Made by a program: the position numbers and the translations under genes. The notes under the pieces are model-generated. The model had not been told where the DNA came from. It saw only the letters and a list, made by a program, of their open reading frames with translations, and searched no databases. Below are positions 1 through 10,799 of a stretch of DNA of 64,000 bases, piece by piece. Source of the DNA: Kudoa neothunni (lineage: Eukaryota; Cnidaria); NCBI GenBank assembly GCA_964304625.1, contig OZ199838.1, forward strand, positions 16,120,001 to 16,184,000. The letters run 5' to 3'. Positions within the stretch are counted from its first letter, which is position 1. Every line of letters starts with the position of its first letter.

Positions 1-1045
1 TGCACGACACATAAAATACATAAATACTATTGATATTTTAATTTTTCTAAAGTCACATCGAAGAAATATATTACTTTTGTTATAAAGTTTACAGAGTAAA
101 AATTAAATTTTCTATATATTCATTTATAATTTAAACTAATGAATGAAGATTTATTTTCATAATTCTATGTTGCTGAGATACCGAATTCTTCTGTGTTCTT
201 ATACATCAGCGGTAACCAGAATTTCCCAGATCGGCGCCCAACTTTAAGGTTGCATCAATTTTCAAGAGCCACTAGGCATTAAAATCATTTATGTATCGCT
301 TCCTTATTTTTAGTTTACATTTTTGGTAAATATTAAAATAAAATATTGTAGTTTTATAAATAGATATTTGTGGAACTTTTAATAGTTTAAGATAATTTAA
401 ACATTCCCTCATTTGTTATTGAATTGACTAAAGTTAAAAATTAATGTAGGAAATTGTGTTGTACTCGATGTTAGTTCTGTTAAGGTGATTACGCGGTTTA
501 AATAATAGGATTATATTTGTTAATCTATCTGTACATTTAAAGTAGATGTGTTCTTAAATACAATCCTTATTTTTGGAACTTTTAATATATTTGGCTTGAT
601 AAGTACACATTATGAGTTTTATAAGTGGCATTTAATATAGAAAAAATATGCATATTTCGTTATAGCACCCGGTATACTTAATTTTGAGCGATAAGATTTA
701 ATGTAATGACTGAAATCTTATTTTTCTAATTATTTAAATATTTTTGTTCGTATTAAGAGGCTACACAACAGTTTTGAGGAGAGAGCGTATAAAAATTAAT
801 TATTGTAAGTTATTATCGAGTTATTCAGGTTTTTCTGCCTTCATTATCTCCCTAAAATGGTCTCAACTAACGACCGTGATGGGTACAGTTGATAAAAGTA
901 TGATATATAAAAAAAGATTTATTTAATCTCTCCTCAGGGCTAATCAATAGAGTCTTATATTTTCTGTATTTTTTGATCGTATTCTTCTATGATGAAATTT
1001 TCTCAATCCCGTGCGAAGGTGGGCAGTTCGCACTAGCGATCCAAT
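1..1045. other. AT-rich stretch without a recognisable gene
   Basis: Both strands are broken by frequent stops and I recognise no protein motif, RNA gene or repeat. The short open frames here have low-complexity AT-driven composition. Confidence 0.5.
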
Positions 1046-2429
1046 ACACTTTTGGTAATAGAGTAGGATGTGGCACCTAAAAACAACCTTCTGCGCATCG
1101 TTTTTTCGTCGATTCTTTCGCGAATATTCATAATAAAATGAAAGAATACAGAAAGGAAATATTCAGTTATTATTTTAAAAAGTAATTATTTTATATCTAA
1201 ATACTAGCCTCCTAATTTAAAGATGTAAAACTAGGATATCTCCACGAAGTGGAACTTTCTTTTTAGGTTTGAGCTTGTTTCATCCCTCCCCAAACATAAC
1301 GGTGAAGAAAATATATAAAATTATTTACAGTTGGAGTATGGATAAATCTATTTTATCTGCCTCCGAAAATATTAATTTGATCACAAAAACAACGGGAGAA
1401 TAGTTTAAAAAAATAAGAAATATTTGCTCTTCTAATTTTCTTCAGCCAAAACCATTTGGTGGCGAAGGATGTATTATTGAGATTGATGAGACGTTTCTTC
1501 ACGGACAGAGCAAAAATAAACAAGGCCGGTATTTTAAGAGAGATTTTCGGAAGAGAGCCCAAACTAAAGAATTTAATAAATAATTAATGTTAAATTTTAT
1601 ATAATATAATGTTAAACCAGCCGGTAAAATAGCAAAATACCTTATAAATATAAAAAACATCTTTATTTATAGAGTTCTCTTAATAATTTAGTACAATACA
1701 GCATCTAAGACTTTAAATATAATCGTTAGTTTTATAAATATGAGAAAAGATTATATATATATCTAAAAAATGAAATGAAGAGTCTAATATATATTTATTA
1801 TATTGCTAAATTCCTATTTAAGTTTCTTCTTTCATTTTGTATAATTAACTTCCGTTAAGAATGATCCTTCAAAAATTGATTGTTAAAAGATTTTATTGAC
1901 AGATATCGAGTGAAATGAAGATTTATTGTATTGTCGCTATAAAAATTTCATGATAAAATGATTAAACTTTTTTTATAATTAAAATAAATTGACCGAAAGC
2001 ACATAAAAACTACAAAAAGTGATAATTTAAAGTACATTTCTTTTAAAAGGTTCATAGTCGATACAACAAAAATGATAGAGAAGATAATTTATAGTAAGAT
2101 GTGTAAGTTTTAATTAAACGACTGAGTCGTATAATTTTGAAACAATCAATTGCTAAAAATAGTATTTAGGCGTATAATAAATGTAGAAGTTAATGTATAA
2201 AAAATAAAGTGTGTTTTCATCGGTCATTGGAAATTTAATAAAGATTTCACGTGTGCCGACAGTGTTATATTCGGGATTTGTACCAAAATTAGATGTCACC
2301 ATAAATAACTGAATATTTACTCTTGGTATTCTTTAATTTTATTATGAATATTTGTGAAAGAATCGACGAAAAAACGATGCGCAGAAGGTTGTTTTTAGGT
2401 GCCACATCCTACTCTATTACCAAACTTTT
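1046..2429. mobile_element. Merlin-type DNA transposon, decayed, ends intact
   Basis: The two ends are long inverted repeats. From 1054 inward the sequence reads GGTAATAGAGTAGGATGTGG and continues with near-perfect pairing for about 90 bases (to about 1140); its inverse runs from 2421 back to about 2330. Just outside the repeats lie ACACTTTT (1046-1053) and AAACTTTT (2422-2429), an 8-bp target-site duplication with one mismatch. Long terminal repeats, an 8-9 bp duplication and the IS1595-like transposase remnant inside are the hallmarks of the Merlin superfamily. The interior is mostly AT-rich and non-coding, so the copy cannot move by itself. The TIR motif CACCTAAAAAC also occurs in the element at 42.8-44.2 kb. 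Confidence 0.8.
1441..1569 (+). pseudogene. Merlin (IS1595/ISXO2-like) transposase remnant
   Basis: A short open stretch encodes GGEGCIIEIDETFL followed by a basic run containing GRYFKRDFRKR. This matches the start of the DDE domain of IS1595/ISXO2-like transposases (pattern G-G-x-G-x-V-E-I-D-E-S), which eukaryotic Merlin elements share; the first catalytic Asp is the D of EIDE. Only about 40 residues remain and the rest of the catalytic domain is not found downstream. It lies inside the inverted-repeat-bounded element 1046-2429. Confidence 0.65.
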
Positions 2430-3669
2430 CTTTATGAAAAAAATAAAATTAAATATTTACGAATAAATTTTTTTAGAAATTGTTTCTAATGTTACATGTT
2501 TTTGTTTCCATATTATCAGTGTGCTGACGGTAATCTGATTCATATGCTGCTGACATTGTACGAATTAGATCCGTCAGGTTTTTGTTTGTTGGTTTGTTTG
2601 TTTGTTTGTAGTTTGTGAGAGAGATCCGCGATGCTTCGATTTTTCAAATTCCATCGTTGAATAAATAGGCTTACAATAATAAGTTGTTCCAAGGATAGAA
2701 AAAAAGTTTAAACACGTGTTTTATTCTTTCGATATATATCACTTAGGTAATGGATAAACACTAGTTCTAATTGTATTTCCTAATGAAACTAGGAGTAATT
2801 CTAGTTTTCATCAAATATTAAAACTATATGATAGTTTGTAACGATGTTTTTTAATCAAAAATGTTATATAGTTTATAGTTAAATTCAAAAAAATTCGACT
2901 CCAAAAATTTTTTTTCAAGCACCACACCACACCACACCTTAACGTTCAAAGAATCACGGTTTGGTCATCCTTGTAACATATGAATTAGCGTCTCTTTGAA
3001 TCTAAAACAGTAAAATATGTGTCACATGTAAGATTTAAGAAATATCATAAAATAAAAATAATTCTATTATATATATAAGACGATTATCTGTTTCAGGGAT
3101 CACTAAAGTTTTTGACTGGCGGGCCGCATATTTGAATATTTGATTTCATAAGCTCCGAGGGTCGGATAACAAATTGTATTATTTTGGGAAAACAGTTAAA
3201 AAAAATATAAAATTTGTTATTTTTTTATTATGAAAAGTCCTCTCCACTATGGCTTCATCTTGGTTTACATGTTGAATTGATTTTGCAACGTTTCATATTT
3301 ATTTTATGAAAAACAACATATATAGATTAAACCGAACTCATATGATGTTGTTGTGAAATTGTTGTCACCAGATATAATATCATTATTTGAAATTGTATTA
3401 CGCGGAGCTGGAAGAATTTAACATGAGTAAAAAACGATTATATAGCTTTAATCCTTTGTTAATTAATTAATCTGCTATTGACATATATTAACGCTCTTAT
3501 CTCAGTTAGGATTTAATTTAAATCAAATTAATTCATTGTATGTTGTGCTACACCTTATCAGTTGATTAATGTAAATTTTTGCAATCATATATTTGTATTT
3601 TTCTCTTAACGCAAAGAATATCTTTCTTATTGAGTTATAAAGTATAAATGAAAATATTGACGATAGCGC
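2430..3669. other. Gene-free stretch with simple repeats and a hAT-like terminus
   Basis: No coding region is recognised. There is a GTTT repeat at about 2581-2612 and an ACCAC repeat at about 2921-2937. Around 3096 the sequence CAGGGATCACTAAAGTTTTT is followed by TGACTGGCGGGCCGCA; this begins like many hAT transposon ends (CAG + purine-rich, then a GGCGGGCCGC block). I found no matching inverted end nearby, so it is at best a solo terminus or a deletion remnant. Confidence 0.35.
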
Positions 3670-4014
3670 TCAATTCACGTTCTCATGTAATGATATAAAA
3701 ATCTTGCTGTGCATTTTATAATAATCCTTGAGCTTTGTTGTGAAATATTTGTCATCAAAGCAAGCTCTTGGTATTATATACTCTTGAAGTAAAACACCTG
3801 AAATAAAATAGTTCATATAAGTCACATTAGATAATAAAATATCGAACTTGATTTTTGTACAATAATGAAATTCTAATTCTAACGCAGGCGCCAACATAAG
3901 AAGCAATCGCGTTAACTTGAAAGTATAGAATTTGTATAGGTTGGTTTTTAGAATAAAAAAAAGAAATAATAGTATTTGATGTGGCACATCGAATACGAGC
4001 CAAGGAACAGTCAC
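3670..4014 (-). CDS. Uncertain small ORF, hydrophobic N-half
   Basis: An open frame of 114 residues begins with a strongly hydrophobic segment and ends in a more normal hydrophilic tail (PRACFDDKYFTTKLKDYYK). The tail has balanced, protein-like composition, unlike the AT-driven frames around it. I do not recognise the family and could not find a convincing splice partner on either side. It could be one exon of a small membrane protein gene or chance. Confidence 0.22.
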   Translation of the reverse strand: MTVPWLVFDVPHQILLFLFFILKTNLYKFYTFKLTRLLLMLAPALELEFHYCTKIKFDILLSNVTYMNYFISGVLLQEYIIPRACFDDKYFTTKLKDYYKMHSKIFISLHENVN

Positions 4015-4034
4015 TATGGGGAAAATTGTTCACA

Positions 4035-4717
4035 TAACATTAAATTTGTAGCTTTCAAAGGATATATAATCACCTCAATTTCTAGATTAGCGCACTAATT
4101 GTGGAACTATTCTGTTTCCAATAGCATTATATATTTGAATTTTAGGATGAATAAAATTATTATATATGACTTTTTAAAACTAAAGGATGCAACGAGGTAA
4201 GCAAAATATGACGTAATCAGCCCTGTGATATTATATAATAATAGAATCATACACTAAATAAGTGAACTACTCAACTAATTTTAATGTGTTGATTTATCAT
4301 TTAATTTTTGAGCTTATATAAGTGTATACATAAAGACAGTAGCAGTGTTCTTCAACAGACACATATCAAGTATGAATAGTTAAATTTATCTTGTTTAAAA
4401 AGTAATAAAAACTAAAGCAATGTCAATAAAAGGTTGATTAGACCGAATTCTAAGACACTTCAAGCTACCTCCATACTTAAACCGAAAAATAATCCAGCTT
4501 TTGGCCGTTTTGCGTCAAAAGAAGGAATTTTTGTTAGAAGTTAACCTGTTTGAAATTGGTGACAATTGTAATTATATTGGTGTGAAGAGATGATTTGTAA
4601 CTAGGAAAAGGTAGAAAAAATCAATAAAGTAATTGTTCGTACACTGCCGTAAAACGAGACGAAATTGTCGTCGAAGCGATTGTCTCATCCTACAAAACTA
4701 GAAATTCGGATAGGTTG
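4035..4717. other. Upstream region of the gene at 4718
   Basis: No gene is seen. The stretch just before 4718 stays open in the frame of the next gene from about 4640 but holds no in-frame ATG, so a 5' untranslated exon or a further upstream exon is possible. Confidence 0.35.
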
Positions 4718-6569
4718 ATGCCTTCAGAAAATTCGAAAGATGAATGTCTTAGCCAGGGTGATAAATCGGACGATGGACTAGATTTGATGTCCATTGTGAA
4801 CGAGGATTCAAAAGGTATGTTATCTATTTTTAAATGACCATTGTTTACTCACGCATCTCCATCAATAGATGTTATATTGGTGGCGGATGACAACCCATCA
4901 CCAACTGTTGATAGCCAGGATGATAATAAATCTACAGAGCTACCATGTGAGAACTCTTCAAATATAATAACACCTTCACTTCCAGTCACTCCTGGAATAT
5001 TTAAAGCTCGTCCAGTACCACCACCGGCCGATTCAAAACCTTCGGGAAGGCCAACAAAGCCAACTCAAAATCGTAGATCCAATGGTAGATATAGATCGAA
5101 TAGGCGGTATATACATTTGGTGGACAATATCGTTTTAATATTAATCATGTGTTGTGTAGAGCCTCATTCAGATCATATAATAGAAACAATAACATAGATA
5201 ATGTAGATAGATGGAAACATGATAAATATGAGATGGTGTATGGCGATTCGAACACAAATGCAAAGGTATGTTTAGAGTTAGATGCGCTGTTGTGCATTTA
5301 ATGGTAATGGATGTTAAATTGTTGTTTATATTAAGGTGGATGTGTCTACTGTCCCCGAGACTTCAGTTGGATCCAATGTGGAAGAAATTAAAGATTGTAT
5401 CGTTTCCAAGTTGCAATCTCTAACACTTCCTAGCAAGCCAGTTGAGGATAAAAAATCTCAACAAAATCCAAAGTAGATATATATATATATATTTGGGCTG
5501 TATTGTTTAACATTGGTCGAAGTAGAATGGACGATTCAACTACTTCTTATCCAACTCGAAAAACTCGGGAGTCCACTCACAACCAAAGTAGATTTAAATT
5601 GATGTGATTGGAGGTGTTGTTATGTGATAATTTCCTAGATCCTAAACCAGCTCTTTCTGTCGTTGTGACAGATAATGCTAAGAAGGCGGGCGAACGAAAA
5701 AGTCCTACAAGTTCTCCGCCATCTCAGCCAAGCAGAGTTGACTCACCAAAAAGTACTAATGGTGAAACTACCAATACACGTTCTAATCAAGAAAAGCAGC
5801 CACCAGTATCGTCCGCCTCATTTAAATTATTACCACTACAGTCATCTACTCAAAGCACCGCTGCAGTTGCTACTGCTGCTGGTTATGGTAGTCACAGATC
5901 CCACATCAAAACCGATCACAAACCTGCCCCAACTAGAGATAAATCCACCGCCAATCCTTATTACCCTCGTACAAACAACAAAAAATATTTCGATGCGCAA
6001 AGAAATGAAACCCGAATGGGTAAAAATCATTCTAACAACAATCCAGCCCATAGCTATACAGAATACACAAGCTATAATAATCAATCACAAAACCCCAACA
6101 ACTACTCCGATCCTGCGTATTACACCGCAGATCAGGGGTATTACTACTACCCTCCAAATCAATCCTACTATCCATCGGCAAATGATATGATGAATATTCC
6201 TATCCAACCTAATGTATATTATCAACAGGGATACACACCCAATGTATATTATAATGACAGTGGTGCTCAACCACAATTCCCCTATTACAATCAGCAGATG
6301 TAAGCCAACAACCCCTGTTTGAGTGTACACAACCTTTTTTTCGATATGTTTAGGTATAATGAAGGCGTCTATTATCAGCCACCGCCATTACTACCGCCGC
6401 AAATGGATCCATATTTTTCACCTGAACAACAATATTACGTAATTATTCACGTTATACGCTAATCTGTTTTCACCTAGATATCATTTAGGAACCACCTCAT
6501 AGAGGTACCAATTACCGTTGGGGTGGACGCTCAAGCCATCATCAAAATCGATCAACTAGACGTCATTAA
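4718..6569 (+). CDS. Low-complexity Tyr/Pro/Asn-rich protein, possibly Barentsz/CASC3-like
   Basis: Eight exons join without frame conflict: 4718-4814, 4869-5106, 5160-5265, 5336-5472, 5523-5587, 5639-6299, 6354-6438 and 6489-6569, giving 489 residues. Introns are 50-70 nt with GT...AG ends. The N-third is acidic, then comes a Pro/Arg/Asn-rich stretch and, in exon 3, the motif DRWKHDKYE. The C-half is disordered and rich in Ser, Thr, Asn, Gln and Tyr (many YY pairs, PPNQSYYPS), ending in an Arg/Gly/His tail (RWGGRSSHHQNRSTRR). W-x-H-D-[KR]-[FY] resembles the SELOR region of the exon-junction factor Barentsz/CASC3, and an RNA-binding, condensate-prone protein would fit the composition, but the rest of SELOR is not evident. 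Coding potential is firm; the function is a weak inference. Confidence 0.75.
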
Positions 6570-7827
6570 TATTAAATTACTTTATAATGTTTTACTGTGG
6601 ATAATGGTTGTTTACTGTTTGTTGGTTTTTATTATTGTCAACCGACTATTTGTATTATCAAAGAGTGGTGGTTAATTGCTAAAATTGGTTGGTTCGTGTG
6701 AGCGCTTTTTATGCCTCGCCCAATTACACTTTATTAATTTTAACAAAATAATGTTAATTGTCGCTAATTATTTAAAATGATCAATTGTTTCACGTAATTG
6801 TTCTTTATTAATTAGACGTCGTTCGCAATAACTGTTTCTCACGCGCCATCCATTTATTATTATAATACGAACAATTGAAAACAACTAAATGAGTACAATA
6901 CTTACTTAATAAGATAGCGTTACTAATTCTCTCAGATTTATTCAAGCAATTCCCGTCAGACTATTGTGAGTGTTTGTGAAATTTATTATGTGTTATAAAT
7001 TTAAGTGATGACTTAAAATTAATCTCATTGTCAACAAATTATTTTTATCAATTATATAATTAAATAATTACTTAATTAGTCAATATCAAAAAAATGACTC
7101 GGAAAGACATACAACCAATTAACATTTAAAATGCGTACTATGTAAGTTCATTATAAACCTCAAAATATTTTGGCGCATAATTAATTTGGCGCATAATTTG
7201 TTGTGTATACATTATTTTAAATACTAATTCAATGAAAATCACGGTTTTCGATATGAGTATATACCGTTACATTTAACGTTGTCAAAGTCATTTTTAATCG
7301 TAATCTTTCATAAATAAACACACCAAAAGTTTGTCTAACAACTTTGATTCAAACCAACTCATACTCAATAGGCAGACTTTCTATAATATAGGAAATAAAT
7401 AAAATTTTCTTTTCAATAATATAATATGATTTGGTTGTATTCCAAGGTCTCACATGGCTGCCTCTTATGCGTTTATCTCATGGTGAATTGCTATATCACT
7501 AAGGTTCCAATATAAAATACAATAAAACGAGATTTTAAATTGTAAATTTTAGTTTATTTCGAACTTCTATTCCAATATTAGTTTATCTGTTATTATAAAA
7601 ATGCAATGAAGCAAAATTAATTTTTGTGAACAATAAACTCAAAAAATCAATCCACTTGCACACACACACACATGTGACAACATGAGATCTGGTTGAATGA
7701 AGCACGTTTAATACGTATTTCATGAAAATTAAATCGTCCATTTCAAAGTAGATTCTGATTAAATTAAGATATGAACGGGTTAAAGTAATTTTTTAATTAT
7801 AATTGAATTGGCAACCGTTTTAGATTA
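6570..7827. other. Intergenic AT-rich region
   Basis: No gene is seen. A short CA repeat lies near 7660-7672. The region probably holds the 3' end of the preceding gene and the promoter of the CBL gene; no specific element is recognisable. Confidence 0.4.
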
Positions 7828-10250
7828 ATGGTTAAAAATTTGATTGACCCAATCAATCTGAAAATCATTAACTCACGAAAAGTGTACAAATTGAAAAAAA
7901 CATTAAAGCTGGTCAATAAATTGAAAAATGAGTACAAAGAACACCCTCTTGAGTTCGAATTTGCTGATTTTAAATTCAAAAAAATTCTAAAGAATATTCA
8001 AGATTATTTGATGGATATAATTCTGCTATTAGAAACCTATAAAGTTGAACCAGATTATGACAAATTCCTTACTATCATAACCAAACAAATCAAATATTTG
8101 TGTAGAAGCTGTATACGCATATGCAAATCTAACAAGAATCTACTTCCAATACAGTTACATGTGCAGTTGTGGTCCACAAATCAAATACGTTTTCTATTCA
8201 TCTCCTACGAGCTGGAACATATAAAATTTAACGAGGTTACCATCAAATGCACATTGAGAGACAAAAAAGCGATTGAATTTTGGTTCAAACACTTTGGTTC
8301 ACAGTAAGTTATTATATTCTGTCAAATGCACTATTAAATGGTCTGAATATATTTTATATTAATTGGAAAATTCAATATGATAAAATCACGTGAAATTGAT
8401 GAGAGCGTTAAATTATTTATAATCCGTATAATCACTTGCTTTTTAATCGTTTGAGAAATTAATAAAATACAAATTCCAAATAAAAAAATAATTTTGAGTT
8501 GGATGTCTAATTGTTCGATGAATATGTTTTAAAGAAAAATCGAGTCGAAAATTTTTTTCTGCGGAGTGAGAGTTTGATCTATATTATAATTGTGCCAGCA
8601 AAAGTTTCTTATCTGAAATTAATCTCACTTTATAAAGAGTTGTATAATGATGCTTTTATTGAGAAAATATTAACCAAACATAAATTTTTGTATTAAATAA
8701 TTTAAAAATAAACTGCATATGACCGCGGAAAAGGCTTAATTTTCGGTTTTTAGTAATTAATGAATGTGGAAATTTATTTAACTTGAAAATCTTTAATTGA
8801 GGATTAAAATAAACAGAAGTCGTTTATTGTAAAAAATACAACCACGTAAACGGTGGAATAGCGTAACTTAACTAATTAAAAGTTTTAAAGTGGAATTTTA
8901 TTAGTTTAATGTAAAACAACTTTTTCATTCATCATAATTTTGAAATAATGTCCTATAAAGTTCTGGTAGTTTATGTCGAGTTGTTACGAAGCGTCACGGA
9001 GTTAAAATAAACTAAATTTCCCTCATTTTAATTTATAATAAATAAAAATTAACATACTTTTGTGAAATATAATTAAATGAATATTTCGTTAGAATTTTAC
9101 TAAAAACAGATGAAATTACATATAATTAAAATATCAATAAATTATTAATGTCTTCATAGCAATGTTTAAATCCAAAATTTTTTAGAATAATAGTAAAAAT
9201 CAGTGAATTTGTGGATTTGATGATTCGCGACCAACAGCAATTTTTAACCAGGCGCCAAAAAAAGATTCTTATTGATAATTTGAACTTCTCGGCAATGACT
9301 ACATATCTGTGTATGGATTTTATATGTTTTGTGAGTTGTTTGGAGAATGGTGGGACATATTGTATAAATGGAAAATCTTATGTCTTTACCACAGTGGTTT
9401 TGTTGGAATGATGACCAAATTAGATATTCATTTTCACCTGATTCGCTATATCTCAACTCCAGGTGTCTATATATTTACGCCCTGCCTGTCTCGAGCTGGA
9501 AAATGGGTAATTACCTACATTAGTAGCACCAACAAAATTGTTACAACTCGATTGTACAATAGAAACATTGTACATGCACTACTTCAAGGTCAAAATAATA
9601 AAATGTAAGTGTATCCGAAATACGAATGGCTCCACTGCAGGCTCTTATCTAATTATTTATCACATTAAATTAAAATATCCAATAGTTTGTTGTATCCGGA
9701 CAATCATCCAACCACCCTGAGATAAACAAACTTCTCGTGACAACCTCCTACTCCGATATTTATCAAGTGACAAATGAAGACAATAAAATCTATCAAGAGA
9801 ATGGTTCCCAACTTGAGCTGTGCGAAATATGCTATCTCTACGCCAAAGACAGCTCGATTGAACCCTGCCGACATCACATTTGTCATCGGTGCATCGCCAA
9901 ATGGAACCTACGAAACAGAAACTGTAACCGTTTTTTCAATCAACGTTAGGGAATAAGATTAATTTTTAGCGTGCCCGTTTTGCCGAGCGGAAATTCAATC
10001 AATAAAGGTGTTAAGATTTAGTTATATTGATCGTTTCGACAGCACACTTGAGGTCAGTGCCGTTTCCGAGTATATACCGATGCTAGCCCCTCAAACGGCC
10101 ACCCCATTGTCATCTCAATCCCAGATTTCAATAAATATGCTGGAACAGTCCACCACGATGATTAACCCATCTGAGGGGAATAGATCAACTTCGTACAGTT
10201 CGATTGGAGTACATCTTAATCCGGTTGAACGGTTTGAGAACCATATCTAA
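7828..10250 (+). CDS. CBL: CBL-family RING E3 ubiquitin ligase (minimal form)
   Basis: CBL proteins bind activated tyrosine kinases through the TKB domain (four-helix bundle, EF hand, SH2) and ubiquitinate them through the RING. Exon 1 (7828-8303) encodes the helical bundle, ending in AIEFWFKHFGSQ, matching the AAEFWRKAFG end of CBL-N. After an 882-nt intron, exon 2 from 9186 carries the EF hand (NDYISVYGFYMF; human NDYISVFEFDIF) and the SH2 (GVYIFTPCLSRAGKW). From about 9690 come the linker with a Tyr matching human Y371 (NKIYQENGS) and the RING: CEIC, EPCRHHICHRC, then across a small intron CPFCR. All eight zinc ligands are present. The tail after the RING is only about 70 residues, with no Pro-rich region or UBA. 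The reading frame slips by one base near 9290 and again near 9710 within conserved sequence, likely sequence errors or decay. The SH2 lacks the pTyr-binding Arg (Thr instead). Confidence 0.88.
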
Positions 10251-10689
10251 ATCCATCAATAAATATTATAAATTTATTCACGATTTATTGAAATTATTTG
10301 ATTATTCCTCTATGAAATATTTCCATTTTGACGTGTATAAATTCGTGTTTATTGTATTTCATGTAAGGTAAGTCAGTTCAAATTCGTCCTAAATAATCTT
10401 TTTTCTATTAGGGATGATAGATTTAACCACAATTAAAAATAACATTAAAGAATTTTTTTAATTAAATTTTCGGTTCGAAATTTTGTAAATTATAGTAATA
10501 TAACAAATGCAAAATCATTTTTCTTAGTTTAACTTGTTTTCATCTTTAAGTTTTAGTATACCACGGAAATATCTTAGGAGGAGAGGTTAATTCAAAAAAT
10601 TAATGAATGGAAATTTGATTATAAGAAAGTATGTGATAACCGAAAACACCACTTTGAGCATGTTTTTTCACCAATGTAATGAATGGTTG
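10251..10689. other. Region downstream of CBL
   Basis: AATAAA-like signals occur just after the stop (around 10258-10264). No other gene or motif is recognised. Confidence 0.4.
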
Positions 10690-10780
10690 CGGGCAGGGTT
10701 CGAACCCACGAGCCGTAGCTTATAGCTTAAAAGGCGGTGATGCCGGAACGTTCTGCCGCTAATCGCGCATACATTACCTT
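10690..10780 (-). repeat. tRNA-like SINE head or tRNA pseudogene
   Basis: On the minus strand a good pol III A box (TAGCGGCAGAACG, about 10762-10750) is followed about 50 bases later by a consensus B box (GGGTTCGAACC, about 10706-10696). The stretch is much richer in G+C than its surroundings. A full cloverleaf cannot be drawn: the acceptor and anticodon stems do not pair well. A tRNA-derived SINE fits better than a working tRNA. A second tRNA-like segment lies at 42.82-42.94 kb. Confidence 0.5.
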
Positions 10781-10799
10781 TAATCACGTCCCTTACATA

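Noticed and set aside
5842-6330. Minus-strand hydrophobic open frames opposite the low-complexity gene
   Set aside because: They are antisense shadows of the Tyr/Pro/Asn-rich exon 6, whose codon bias creates Val/Ile-rich reverse frames.
8511-8696. A 61-residue open frame in the long CBL intron
   Set aside because: No motif, AT-driven composition, and CBL splicing from 8303 to 9186 keeps frame without it.
10690-10780. A functional tRNA gene
   Set aside because: A and B boxes are present but acceptor and anticodon stems cannot be paired into a proper cloverleaf.
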